A DNA stretch of 64,000 nucleotides from Aphis gossypii (lineage: Eukaryota; Arthropoda; Insecta; Hemiptera; Aphididae). Location of the stretch: assembly GCF_020184175.1 (NCBI RefSeq), contig NC_065532.1, positions 31,620,001 through 31,684,000 of the forward strand, given 5' to 3'. Below, one piece after another: positions 39,077 to 53,100 of the stretch (position 1 is the stretch's first letter; every line of letters starts with the position of its first letter). The notes under the pieces are model-generated. The model had not been told where the DNA came from, searched no databases, and worked only from the letters and a program-made list of their open reading frames with translations. A program made the translations under genes and the position numbers.

Positions 39077-39391
39077 ATACTTCGGCTGTGACAAAATTGT
39101 GAGACTTAGGTTAGTGTGATTTTAATTCTGTAAAAATCCTAAAAAAATTTAACACCTCCTCTAAAGAACGGTCGAAGAGTTTTTTATAAATATTAATTTA
39201 TTCAATACATATGATTGAACGAAAATGTTGTAAAAACTGAAATTTGTATGATATTATAATACTGTCAAAAGTTAAAACTTAAAAAAATTACTCCGACGGT
39301 TCTACAGAGGAGATGTTAAGAAATGTTATTATTTTTACAGCATTAAAATCGAACCATCCGAAGTCTCACAATTTTGTCATAGCGGAAGTTC
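39077..39391. mobile_element. 315-bp foldback MITE with ~109-bp inverted arms
   Basis: The left arm 39077-39185 and right arm 39283-39391 are imperfect inverted copies. A core of 18 bases, GACAAAATTGTGAGACTT at 39090, is matched exactly by its reverse complement at 39361-39378, and similarity continues inward through CTGTAAAAA and a CCTCCTCT/CTCCTCTG segment. TAAAAAC occurs immediately outside both ends (39070-39076 and 39392-39398), a candidate 7-bp target-site duplication. There is no coding capacity. The long arms recall Mutator-type termini, but no matching arm was seen on the far side of the transposase gene, so the two are not shown to be one element. Confidence 0.75.
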
Positions 39392-39399
39392 TAAAAACG

Positions 39400-42300
39400 A
39401 TTTTTTTTTAATCAACTGGAACCACCTTAAATAATTAAAATTAAACTTAATATATACTATGATAGTTAATAATAACGATGCCGAAACTATGTTTGTTTAA
39501 ATAATAAAATTGGATTATGAGAGAAATTAATAGATCAAAAAAATTGACTGAATCAATTAAATTATTTGTACTTTGATCCACGCAAGATTCTATATGTCGT
39601 TATAAATGGTTAACTAGATTGTATCGTCGAATTCATTTTTGAAGATATTATAGGGTAGATAAAGAGAAAGTGTATCTCTATCGAAGATTTAGTCTTGGGA
39701 TTACTTGTTTTTAGAAAATATCCTCGTACCCTTATAATATTCTCCTCAGTGAGTTAATCATTTCTTCCTGGAGCAAAATATAACCATTTCATTACAAGAC
39801 AATTTAAGTTTCCGGCGAATCGTTTTCCCGAGTCATTACGGCGCGGTGGCGCCCCATCGACCGTCGCGAACTTTCAACCGAAACGATATCAGAGGCTCAA
39901 ATTACCGGAAGTGCATGCGTTTCCATTACAGATAAATAAAAGGTCTGCCATTCAAAAGTATATAAATATAATATATCCGATAAAATTATTTTTCCAATTT
40001 CATATTAGATTCATCATACAGCTAGTAGTATGACATAATCTAAATTTAATTCTGTTTATATATTATATTATATAACAATTATATAAAAATTATAATACAA
40101 GGACATCTACTTAATAGTTACAAACAGTGCACAGAAATTTTTATGGATAATAAATATTTTTCACTCAATGTATCAAAAAATATGAAAATGTGTTTAAATT
40201 ATTTGGATTATACCTACATAATTTTTTAAAAATTATATAAATATCTAAAAACTGTGGTGTTAATAAATAAAATTTATCTCATTAGTTTTTTTCTATAAAT
40301 TATAAAATACACTAATAACTCATGTAATAATTATGAAACCATGATTAAACCATTCAACAAGAAGATACATAGATTAAGTGCGATTGTTAAAGATTTTATT
40401 TAGTTGGAATTATTTTAAAAAATACTTAACATTTTTCTACACTAAATTTAAGCAGTAATATAAATACTCTCATACGAATCCAGTGCAGGACAACTACCGT
40501 TTAAGGTAGGTATATAAAAAACCTAAAAAAACTTAATATTTATACTTTTTCTAATTAATAATTGTAAATTATGTATATTAAAACAACATATCCCATAAAT
40601 TGAACTTGCGAGAATGCACTGCACTCATTTATTAATCGAATTTAATAATTAATATAGCTTTCTACACTTTTAATAACGATATTTGTATTATTTCTATAAG
40701 ATTATTATCGTTGACGTAATCTCGTAGAAACACGAACTAGCTAGGATACTTCCGACGCATACACGATAACTAGCAATCGGTAAGTTGGCATTAGACAAGG
40801 CAATTTCCGATGTTTCTACACCGGCTTCCGTTTCAATATTGGAACTTAGATGTAACGTAAGATTTGCCTCTAAGCTGTCATTATCATTCTACTTTCCACT
40901 CATTAGAGTAGAAAGTAGTTTCAAAAATACAAAAATCATTTAAATAATAAGTTTTGTAGCTATCTGGATTTAGTTCGTAGCGGGTTTTCAAAGAAAAAAT
41001 ATATAACTACCTATAAAACCTATAGAAAATTCCAATGATATAATCGTTTTGTTAAGGTTTAAAATAACACAAATTTAAAAATAAAACATTTAAATTAAAT
41101 TTAAAAAATTGATTACCCTAATAATTTAAATTATTAAAATCTTAATAATAAAATAAAATAAAATCAATTAAGTTCATCAAGCTGAAAGGAATATTTTAAT
41201 AATTTTTTTTTTTTTTTTTAAATAGTGAAATAACATATTTCATTTTAAATAGTTTATAGTTAACATACATTTATAATACAAATAAATTACTTAAGTGCCC
41301 GTTGTTTTCTTTATTATAATTAGAACTATTGGTTACTTAAATAAAAATAATATGTTTAAAAAATGTTGGGTACTCACCATTTTTCAAAAACAATAATCAT
41401 AAATTTATCAACCGCCTCGATGTAGATATTATTATTATGATACATTATAAGACATAGACTATATTAAAAAAAAAAACATATTTATGAGGCAATTACATCT
41501 AAAATATTTTAAATAAGTCTATAAATGGCATTTATAACTAGGTAAAGTGAAAATTAAATATAAAAATTGAAATGATTTAATACTTAGGTATTGTACCTAT
41601 AAGTTGTTGTAGCCCTATTGACTTTAAGACTTGAGTAAATAATCATGCATATAATTTTTTAGTTATGATTACCAATGTAAATGTTTTATTAAATTTTAAG
41701 CTATAATTAAATTTTTATCAATATTTTTTTTTTTTTTTTGGTTCGCAGCAGACATTAACACATCTATATCAACAAATAATACACAATATGAAATTTTACA
41801 TAACTACATTACATCCGAAATTAAAACTTGGATACGTGTTTATAAACAAAATGTTAAAATAGATAGTATAATTTTGTTAGAAAATAATACAATGGTTTAA
41901 TTCAAAACAATTTTATAACGTAAATATATAAATATGATAAGTTATTTTGTAATTATTAAATTATTAATAAGCAAATTTTATGTTTTCATATTAGCTAAAC
42001 GTTAAGCTAATGAACAAAGACCACCGATAGTAACTTTAAATTATCGTATGAAGGTTTTTGACCCCGAAAATGTTTCTAAGTGGATAATGAGATTTTAATT
42101 TTTTGTCCTAATTACACAATTAATGATGCTCATAGATAAAAATGTTTCGTAACCCTAAAATTATATTTTTGAAGGCGTTCAAACACTTCGTGACGGCAAT
42201 TTAAATGAAAACGCAGATCAAATGTGAATTACCAAATATAAATTGATACTTTGAACCCTACTATAATCTGCATTAAGCACTATTAAGCGCACCTGTGCGC

Positions 42301-42565
42301 GAACATATTACAATATAGACAACAATGTTATCAACCCACTTGGAATTGTTTGCTGTGTTTATGATATCAACTACCGATATACATATATAAGTATTCTTCT
42401 GATGCAGAACAATTGCAATGGCTTTTAAATTTACGACCAAAATATAATAATAAAAGTTGTTTTAATATAATATATTTATTTATATATTATTTATGTGTGT
42501 CATATACATATATATAAACTTCACATACATATACACATAGTCACATAGATATAAAATATATATCA
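39400..42565. other. Mostly AT-rich; small GC patch at 39.8 kb
   Basis: A GCGCGGTGGCGCCCC-type patch at ~39800-39915 and a mixed patch at ~40700-40870. No exon seen. Confidence 0.5.
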
Positions 42566-42569
42566 AAAG

Positions 42570-43620
42570 GGGGACTTTGAGTTTTGCTCGTAACTTATTC
42601 GGCTGCTGACATTTTCAACCTTTCTATTTCACTGAACCGTGACGATTAAAAAACGCCATCAATTTTCAATTCGAAGACTTGGCGTAGGTAATGCACAACA
42701 GCTGATGACGCTCAGGCTTTCGAAAAATCGTTTTCATTCTTTCTCAAAGTGTTATACAGAAATGTCTTAAAACGTCGATTTATCACAAAACATGTAAGTA
42801 TATAGTCCTATTCACGAAACCAGAACATAATAATTCAGTATAGTTCGATCAAATCTCACCAATTAAAAAAAATATCCGGTAATATATATATATATATATA
42901 CTCAAAAATTAAACGTCTTATCATTTAGTTTGTCATAAACTATTATTAAAATGCTATCACGGTCAACAAACCGTCTAGGCATTTGGGTGCGGAGAACGGT
43001 CGAAATGCGTCGCCAAAAAATCGCAGTCCGTGTTGAATCGATTTAATCCGACAGAAGATATTACGTATATAACATATACGTATAGATGAAGACTTACTAC
43101 GGGAAATAACTGCCGTTACCGGTTAGCGGATTTAGAAATTCTCTCTCAATTCGGTCCCGTCCTGTACGCCCGACGGATACGCAGCGCCACAGCGACTTCC
43201 GGCGTTGGCGGATTTGACGCGCGCACGCACGTGACTGGTGACATTTACAGCGTTTTGTTCGACCGGCCATTGCGGACTTTATCGTTAAACCAACGCCCCC
43301 TTGACTTTGCAGTATTATATAGGGCCCAAATTGATACGCAACCGGCGAAATGTTATTGCACGTGCCACCCATCGCCAAAGGCGTTTGACAAAAGTTTTCC
43401 GATTTATCACGTCTCGCATAATATTATATACGTTTATAATATTAAATTAATTACTATTATTATTATTATTTAAATGTGGACAACTAATATAATGTGATAT
43501 TAGCGTGGGTTTTGAAAAGCGTCTATAGAACGTCGTCTATTAATGTAACTTCTCATCACGAGGATAAACCCTCACCGGATGGACCTTTTCGATCAAGTTT
43601 AAAAACCCTTTGAATGACTA
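42570..43620. promoter_or_regulatory. CpG-rich island around 43.2 kb
   Basis: The peak is at ~43110-43400, with CGACGGATACGCAGCG and GACGCGCGCACGCACGTGAC. Opposed frames of 93 (minus) and 80 (plus) codons overlap here and are products of low stop density in GC-richer DNA. Confidence 0.35.
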
Positions 43621-43624
43621 CTGT

Positions 43625-44615
43625 CATATTTATAATTCAAAAATGTCTCTACATTAAATAATCATAATTATAATAAATATAGGTGGTATGCGTAGATCAG
43701 TGCCAATCAATTATTTTTGACAGTTTACAATTCAATGTTTAATTGGAATATTCACCGTAATTTTATCCAAAACTTTTATCACTGATCAAGTAATAACATT
43801 TTCTTTTCAAAAGTTTTATCATTTTACTTTTATGAAATTTTTATTTTTTTATTAAAACAGAACAGTTACGTATCAGTTTGTAAATAATAATATGTTCAAT
43901 AATATAATAACTTCAAGTAACACGCGGTAAAAATAGTAACTTTGGTTGAACTTAAAAGCAGTTATAACGCTTTTTTAGTAACTCGGATCATTGTTTTCAA
44001 TGTGTGAGAGAAAATAAAAGGTCGATTGGTAAACAATGACTGTATGAACTTACACCCCGTGGTGACTACGTCAGATTGGTCACGTAAAAAGGCTTAGACA
44101 GTAAGTTAGTTTTCGATTTTCAAACGATTTATTTTTATTATCATAATACTATGATTAATCTGCACCTAGGATTATTTATAGAAGAATTTTTTCGATTTTC
44201 ACAACTGCTAACTGACAAACTATCTAAAAATGCATTTAAATGATAGGTTCTATAGGTAAATCATAAAATTATCTTAAGCTAATATAACGCAGTGTTAACC
44301 TATAATCTCTGTCACAATAACATAATTGATTTAACTGGAAAATTTTAAGTAATCGCGATAACTGATTAGTACCGTAGTAGGTTATGTATTACGTATAGTA
44401 TATATGTATATGAACTAACACGGAAAGGATACTTAATTTTCGATCTATACGTCTACGTATCAGAAATAAAATGTATGTGTATTTTTAGCACTAATATTAT
44501 TTTCAACACTAAGTATTAAAAAAGAGAAAAAGCAGTTAGAGATTTCTTAAAGTAGGTATAATAGTAAAATAAGGTTTATTTCATTTTAATAAAAATGAAA
44601 TTACATTTGTAAATA
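43625..44615. other. AT-rich, no gene seen
   Basis: No supported frame or repeat. Confidence 0.55.
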
Positions 44616-44619
44616 AAAA

Positions 44620-44785
44620 TTTAGGCAAGTGGGTACCGCTCTGCTTCACAGTAGATGTCAAGTAGGTTACTGTGATGGAAGTATTAAATTTGAATTCAAT
44701 GACAAATTGTATTGTATGTGTACAAAAAACGATTCTGAGCGGAAAAAGTATATATCAACCTATCGCTCAGATCAGAATCTAAAAT
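44620..44785. repeat. Aphid-type dispersed repeat, head-to-head termini
   Basis: Contains GATTCTGAGCGG (minus orientation of the motif) at about 44731 and, some 30 bases later, CGCTCAGATCAGAATC (plus orientation with a 5-base ATCAG duplication). The two motif copies face each other across about 25 bases. The GTGGGTACCGCTCTGCTTCA stretch to the left looks like the body of the element. The 61-codon frame over 44629-44814 runs through the repeat and is not treated as a gene. Confidence 0.5.
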
Positions 44786-44789
44786 TATT

Positions 44790-45684
44790 TTTTTTTCAAA
44801 TCATTTGTTTTTAAATTTGAACCACATCCTTATAAAGATAAAAAAAAATCTAAAAGATAACCTTTTAAAATATTAACAAATTGAAATTTCTTATCTAAAA
44901 ATCTAAAAAAAAGTGTTACAAAGCTTTTTAAATATTATAAATTGCACACATACAAAAATATTTATTATGCAACTTGTACCTATATTCTGAGATTATTTAT
45001 GGTTAATGAGTTCTGACACTTTAAAAGTGGATGTCTACATTTTTAAAATCTTCATTTTTTTGTTTATTTAAACATTGAAATAAAATAGTTTACAATTTAT
45101 ATTAAAAACGAGCCAATACTAAGAAACATATATTTTTATTTATCGAAACTCATGTTTTCGATAGAAATGATGTTATGTACCATTGTACCTATATATTGTA
45201 TATAATGTGTATTTTAATAAAGTATGTGTTCTTAAATTTCATACTCGTATAGAAGATATTTATAAAAATAATTATAATGAATCCAAAAACACTTAAACTT
45301 TTTATAATTAAATAAAAAAAACATAGTAATACACTCGCACTTTTCAAAACATGGCATTTTTAAGTATGTATTTAAAATACATTTTTAAATATTAGACCGA
45401 TAAAAAAAAACTTAAGTATTTATTTATTTTTATAATACCAAGAACTTTCAGTTATTGTTATTTCGTGTAAATTATAACTAAATTATGAATTTACTCATTT
45501 AATATTTATTAAATTATTATAATAAAATAATATTATTAATATTATTTGTAAAAACTAAATAATAATGAATAACAAGATATGATGTTTATTGTTAGATTAT
45601 TTATAAAAATAATATATTACACAAATTTTTATATTTTATCGTCAGTATATTAAAGAGATATATATTTTACCGTTTATTTGAATA

Positions 45685-45685
<1 letters not shown>
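44790..45685. other. AT-rich, no gene seen
   Basis: Simple A/T sequence leading to the long CA repeat. Confidence 0.6.

Positions 45686-45688
<3 letters not shown>

Positions 45689-45760
<72 letters not shown>
45689..45760. repeat. (CA)36 microsatellite
   Basis: Seventy-two bases of uninterrupted CA dinucleotide, by far the longest pure microsatellite in the window and likely length-polymorphic. Confidence 0.98.
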
Positions 45761-45762
<2 letters not shown>

Positions 45763-45932
45763 TACGTATTAGGTTTACATATATACGCTGTTACGTTTTG
45801 TGACTTATAGGGTCGATCTAATATTTGTAGATGACTTCATAAATGAAATATGTTATCCAATGATGACGGCGAAGCATATGATTTGAAAATAATGGCCGCA
45901 GTTTCCTTATCCTGTTGACGTGAAGTTCGTGA

Positions 45933-46307
45933 TTTTTTTTCTGCTCCACTGTACTTTATCTAACGAGCGTTATTTTACCGAGTTGTATTCTTTTTTGGGA
46001 AAATGTGTACCACATCAGCAGCCGCGAGGCGTACACGACAAATTGCGTCGGTATAATCGGGCTTGTGAAGATGTGCACGGAAAAAATAATGCTGAAATAC
46101 CCGGAAAGAAAACGACTTTCTAATGAGAAGCTTTTATAAACTATTTGAAAAGATATATGAAAAATGCTGAACAGCAATAATCCAAGTTATTTGTGGATGG
46201 ATGAAATGCATAGAACTCGTGAAAATCCCCATCTCGTTAAGTATTTTGGATCGCTTTTAAAATGTTACGATTGTCAGTCCAATTCTTATAATAGAATTAG
46301 TGGGTGA
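45933..46307 (+). pseudogene. Frame-broken coding-like relic, family unknown
   Basis: Two adjoining frames look protein-like. One, open 45933-46136 with a stop at 46137-46139, includes VYHISSREAY, GLVKMCTEK and LKYPERKRL. The second, ATG 46164 to TGA 46305-46307 (47 codons), includes NPSYLWMDEMHRTRENPH and LLKCYDCQSNSYN. They are separated by stops in all frames over ~25 bases, consistent with a decayed coding segment. A competing frame 45920-46123 (67 codons) also runs through it, so the true frame is unsure. The hAT-like element at 46435 lies just downstream. I could not name a family. Confidence 0.25.
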
Positions 46308-46434
46308 TTTTTAAAGGATCGACAACTAACAAAAATTTACAAAAAAATATCGTTATACATAATTATTGATTGTTTGGTAAATCGTGTTTGTTCTTAGTAT
46401 ATTATTATAATAGTTAATATGACATATTTATAAG

Positions 46435-47128
46435 TAGGGTTCGGATTTTAAAGCACAATAGCAACTTAAAAAGCAAAAACGAAGCATATTTATACTTCAA
46501 AACGCAAAAATAAAGCACGCACAAGAATTAACAAAAACTAGTTATCAAAATGAATAAAAAAAATTTGAAATATTAATTGAAATTAAAAATTGAATTAACT
46601 ACTATGTATTTGCCAAGATTTTCAGTGATGAAACTGACTCTATTGTCCGACAGAATATTTTTATACGTAGAAGTGTAGAAGTGTATACGTAGAGTTTTAT
46701 ACTGAAGTGATCGATGCATACTTCGTACAAGATATTTCAAATTACAACACTAAATCTTAAATTTTTAAACGATCGATATCGATGTTGGATGAATACTGAC
46801 CGTATAGGTATTGCAGGCTATATGTAGATCGATAATCTATACATTTAATACTTTTATTAAACAAGCTGATAACGAAAACAATAATAATCCAATATCCGCA
46901 TTCTAGGTTTTTACATAATTTATTAATTTTTTTTTTTTATTATTATTAAAATAATATAATAAACATATAAAAATTCACAGCTGGAGAATAATTGAAAAAA
47001 AGCAAAAATAAATTGATTTTTTTTAGAATCAGAATAACGTGAAACGAATTTATGAACAAAAATTAGATTTCTATCTCATGTATAAAAAAAGAAGCATATA
47101 ATAAAAATATAATAAAATCCGAGCCCTA
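46435..47128. mobile_element. 694-bp hAT-like non-autonomous transposon with 8-bp target duplication
   Basis: The left end TAGGGTTCGGATTTTA matches the inverted right end (TAGGGCTCGGATTTTA) at 15 of 16 bases. The flanks are TTTATAAG (46427-46434) and TTTATAAT (47129-47136), an 8-bp duplication with one mismatch. Several AAGCA copies crowd both subterminal zones, as hAT elements often show for transposase binding. No transposase coding is present. The superfamily assignment rests on end sequence and duplication length. Confidence 0.8.
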
Positions 47129-47139
47129 TTTATAATAGT

Positions 47140-50100
47140 ATTTAAATTTAAAGTACCTATATTTTCCCTTTACGTATTGAGTGTCAAAATATTTTAAATA
47201 AACAATAGGTATATTGCATTAAGCCCCGATTTAAAAAAAGCTTGCTTTACAATTTTTTTTCAATTTTCAATTTTCTTTAAAAGTTTTCAACGCTATTCAG
47301 ATACAACTTCTTCGAAATATAAAATACCATCTTTGTTAAACTTTTAATCTATAAATAAAAATATATAGGTATAACTTTTATCGTTTATATACTGTTACAA
47401 AAGTGTTTTGTGAAACAGTAAAACACACGTATGTAATCAGAGTCATAATTTAAGCAGGCGCCATCGCATAATTGGATCTGTATTTTGTGTGATAAAATAT
47501 CATTATACAGAGATTATGATTTATCTATTTATCACATATGGAGTTTAAAATATATCAAGTAATTACATTTTAACTGTATGCATTTACCATTTAGAATAAA
47601 TAACCTTATAAGTTGATAAATTAATGGATACAATGAAGCTGGCACAACGGTGTGGTTTTCAAAATAATTTAATTAAGTTAAGGATTTTTATTTAAAACTC
47701 AAATAACTCCACCGTGATAGCTCATAATATCTTCCAAATACTATTATAAGGGCTACCGGATGCGCTGGTAAGCAAAACCCTTACTGTGGTCAAATCAAGA
47801 GACCAGAGGTAAATTGAAATATATTGTTCCTACTCAAATAATGAAATTGAACTATACAAATTCCACAGCTACTAGAATACAATAGCATTCATTGTACATA
47901 AAAATTACGTTTACGCATTGAAATGCATTTCATATAGCCATGTTTGTGTCACAGAAATTGTCATTTCAATAATTCATCATTGAAAACAATCTGCCAAAAA
48001 CTGTAATAACACAGCACGCAGTATAGATTATATCCAGGAAAGTAATTCTAAGTTCCTAATTCTTATACCATGTTAAATATACTATATAGTATTTGACAAA
48101 GCTTTGACAATAGCTTTTGACAAATCATTTTTATAGTATTTCAAGTTTTATTATTTAAATTTAAAATTGATATCGTTATCACATTTTTAAAAGAAATAAT
48201 CTAACTGCTAAATAGAATAATTTAAATAATTTTTCTGCTTTTTATAAAAATATATACCAACAAAAAAAAAACAAAACAAACTTTTGTTATACGTCGGTTT
48301 TGTTAGGTTTTATTTTTCATGTGATGTGTAATCGTAATAATCATATTTAAGCAAAGCCATTAATGTTTAATGGTTCAAAAAAGATAGTATAAAAAAATAA
48401 CAACCTTTGAAATGTTATAATTCATTTAAATGTTTCTTATCCTATTTTAAAATATATATTTAAAAAAAATTATTTTGGGACTCGTAAAACAAATATGATA
48501 TTATAATAACAATAAAATCATTCATGTTTAAATATAAAATAGCACCTAATAAATGACGTATGAATCAAAAAACAATTCAAACATAGGTGTTGAGTTTTAA
48601 ATAATTTAATGAATATTTTAAACATTAAAGTTAACAACTAAACACAATTAGTTTTGTTTAATAACACAATATTTTAAATGTTTATGGTTTATCCTATACA
48701 TATTATATAAGTTTTTTATTTAGAAAAATATAAGGTTATAAAACATAATATTAAATCAATTTATCAAAATTAATGAGTTAAAATATACAGCATTTGCAAA
48801 ATATTTTCAATAACATTATGTATGTTTATGAAAATATGCTACACGATTATAGTATTTTATTTTATTTTTAGAATAGTTTTTTTATTTGTCGATTTTATAA
48901 TGTCAATATATAATTAAATGTAATAAAAAAAATTTTTAAAAATAAGAAATCATAATTAAAAGACATGATTAAACAATTTAAATCTATAAAATTTTTGTTG
49001 TATAATGTATAAATACTCAACAAACATAAAATTATGTTTTGGTTCACAAAATTATTATTTTACCATAAAATTCAAGAAATAATTTGCAGCACAGTCGGTT
49101 GCCATTTTTCATTATTCGGTGGTCGTAATATTTTTTTCTTAGCAAATTTCTATTTTTCTTATTTTTTATTATAATCTAACAACTTTTTCAGTTATATTAT
49201 TATTACAGTTGTACATAAGAGAACGTATGGACTTTCGAACCCCTTACCACTTACCAATTACCAGCATTTACCACTCACCTTTAACACCATAAAACGAACA
49301 ATTATATTAATCACAAAAGATTATGATTTTAAATTTATATCTAGCGTTTTTATGTTAGAAGTGGGAGTAGGTCGCTCAATTTATCTCTAGGTCATACTTT
49401 CCGTCATCATCTAATTGACTGCCGATGACAATAATACTTAATAATGACCCTCTACCGATGTGGCAGGATTACGCGTCTATGTCACCTCGAGCCACACGCC
49501 CACACGTACGCAAAACCCTTCAATTACGGCAATTATGTTTTTTATTCTAATGATCGACGACACATCTATGTTAGAATACTTCGAATGTGAATAATAATTT
49601 CTCGTCACTCCAAAATATCGTACGTATGATAACGGTAATAATAATAATAATAATATAGTACAAATTAAAATTATTGTCATTATAATTATTTAATAACTGT
49701 TATTGTTTTTTTTTTATTATTATTATTCTATTTTGTTCGAATACCAATAGTATATGTAACATTGAGTGCAAGTGTTTGTGTGTTGTATAAATTCAATTTT
49801 CTCGTCAAACGTCTGACGCGATGATATAAGTATTATTTTATTATACATTTTTGGATGTGAATTCGAATTGCATTCCTAAATACAAAACACTAAAGTCTGT
49901 AGTCCAATTTTTTCTTATCGCGTGTTTTGGAATCAAAAAGTTCTTTGATGTTTTCCCCTATTTAACATCAAATTCAAACACGAAATGTCTTTAAACACTT
50001 TTTAAACGTCTGATTGTGTTTGCTTTTTACATTTGATAAATAACGATATGGTCATATGATTTTAACGATATGATTTTAATTTTTTCAGTCATCTTTGATA

Positions 50101-53100
50101 ATTAGTAAGTATAAATTTCAGGTACAATTCAATACAAAATTCGAAGTATTTAAATATTAAAATCTGTATACTTTTCAATGGTTGCATAAATACAACAACC
50201 TCATGATAAGCCATCCGAATCAAAGGCTTGCAAATAACATAATTTTTAAATCTGATTAACTTTCGGTATGACAATCCATAATACCATAAACTTAATCATC
50301 AATTATTTTAAATTTTAAAACATAATTTATTTAGTTATGATTTATTAATTATTTTAGAAGAGAACTAAATAATAAACAGCATTTCGTCCAAAATTAAGTT
50401 CTAATGAATCTTGCCGTATAAAAATAAATAACTACCACCTATCAAACCAAATTATTCGCAAATATCATGGATTAAGTATTAAAACAATAAAAATAAGTAA
50501 CTACATTATAATAAATTCTAGTTTAATCAATGATTATACTTACTGAGATTATTCATGAATTTCTTAAATTTATTTGTATTAATAACATTATTATTTATTA
50601 CATTTTTAAACATTTATATAATAACTAATTTCTTATTACACAATGAGTAAATATTACTTATTGTTGAACAAACTAACTATAATAAACTCTAAAAAAAAAA
50701 ATAATTACTTTGATGAATAACATCTCAATTTTAAAAGAACCAATATTACTTTACCCTACGTGACACTATTAATAAAATTGGGATTTAAGCCAAGTATTTT
50801 CCCATCGTCATAACTTGAGTTCTGATTAACTCTGAAGTTATATCATATTCTAAGCAATGAATTTTTATGCTGCACATTCAAGATATGTGACAGTTAAGAA
50901 TACCCAAGAGCTGTCAACTAATTATTATTGTATATTTATAGCTACTAAATATTAATTTTACACTACTACATAATTATAAACACGATCGCAGTAAAATTTT
51001 TTAAAAATCCATCTGCATTTGGAATAATTACATTTTTAACTTGAACTATAGGTACACAGTGTGTACAACCAATAACCATATCTAAAATTATCAATCATAA
51101 TAAATTCTAATAAATCATAGAATAATTTGTAAGATAATTATGATGATCGAATGATTATAATTAGTATGATATAGGTAAGAGCTAGGTAGTTTTATTTTTT
51201 TTGGGGGGGGGGAAGCAATTTATATTTTTACCTATTTATAAAAAAAAATAATAACACCTTAAAACTCTTTTCCCTCTCTTACATAAATAATATAAACAAA
51301 AGTACACTTGAATTGAAATTATCACTAATTGCTCCACGTCTATTTACTTCAATACAATCTTAACGCATACCAAGAACGTGAGGCAACAGATTGCAATGGC
51401 TCACGCGTTTGTAATTTGCATTAAACCACTTTCCATTCATTCGATAATGGATACTTGTTTGTGTATGGTTTCATTGTTCTCTAAATAGGTGTACGAGTGA
51501 TAATGTGGTAGACTTGAAACATTTATTATTTTATCTAAATGCAATTAATATAGTCATGTGCATTTACGGAAAAAATATATTTTGCATATTTAAGTTGGAG
51601 CGTAAATACTGCCTGTCAATGTATATTGACTCTAAAAAGTAAAAATATAAAAACAATTATTAAAACAACGTCTTTTTCAGTAAACTGTTTATAATTATTT
51701 GCGCAAGAGTCAGGATTCGACATGATAATTTTATGATTGAACATTTATATTATTTTATAATAGAGAGTCGTTTAGTAAAATATTATGTATTCAAATAAAT
51801 TCACCCAAATCATTAACAGCACAATATAACTAACAAAATAATGAATAATTATTTTGAAAAAAAAATCAATATAACAATGTGTATATACGATAGGTATATA
51901 AATTATTGTAATGAAATGACTTTGATATTTTATAATAAATTATATGGTTATGATGCTATATTATTATATTTCATCATTATAATTTTATAAATAACTACAG
52001 AATGAGATCGGTCGTTGCCACAATAATGTCTTCATTATTATAGCCACATGGCGTATATGTGGGGTTGTGATTAAATCTCATTCTAAAATGCCTATTTCTA
52101 TTTTAATACCTGATTTATATTAAAAAAAAAAGAATATATATATATTTCTTAAAAATGTAAATGTAAATATCCCCTAAAATAAAGTACTTAAACCATCTAC
52201 TACATACACAAATAATTTATAAAACTAATGGCTACATGTATAGTAGTTTTAAATTTATATTCAAGACATATAAAACTAACAAAAATATTCAAATTGATCG
52301 CTATTCCAATAAATTGTCACACCATGTGTGTTCTGAGACACATTAATTCGATCTATAAATGTAATCTAAAATCAAAATCTTTCCCTATATTCATGTCACG
52401 AATAATATGCTCAAGCATTTTATGACAGAAACAAACAGCGTTTTAAAATATATTAGTGCATTCTTCGAACAGTAGTAATATTATTACTAGAAAATAGCTT
52501 TGAAACTTTAAAAGTTTAAATATTAATATATTTTGACTTTTTATAAATGTTTAACAATTGTCTAAATATCTCATTAAAAGAATTATACTATAATTTCAAA
52601 ATAAATTAAATGCTATAAAAGAAACTCAATATAAAAAAAAGAAATGTAAATATTGTATGAGTTATTAGCTATGGATTATGATCTACGAGTGTCTGAAATT
52701 CTCCTAAAAATATTGTTGTATCAATTATTTATTCAAAAATATGAAATTCTAATTACCTAACAAACAAATAAACTCTCTCCAAATATTATCAATCAACAAT
52801 ATTTTATTCTCAGGAATAATTATTATAATTGTTGTTCAGCTATTGTAAATTTTATTATAATATTATTTTTTATTATTCTTGAATCTCAAATTATTCAATT
52901 CTCGTACTTGATGACCCAACCAACGAATATTTTCATCTAGAATATGTGAGAAATATTTCTTTTTTCTAGTATATCAATTTATATAGATCTATTAAATAAT
53001 TGTGATGGCAACATATCTACCATGATTAATATTATATAATACAATACATAAAACCAATTTCTATCTTATAGAACGACTATGGTTTATGAATATACATACA

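Noticed and set aside
40700..40850. GTAGAAACA ... TGTTTCTAC inverted pair
   Set aside because: Short arms and a long loop; expected by chance in AT-rich DNA.
43097..43473. Opposed frames of 93 (minus) and 80 (plus) codons
   Set aside because: They overlap in a CpG-rich island; neither product resembles a protein family, so low stop density explains both.
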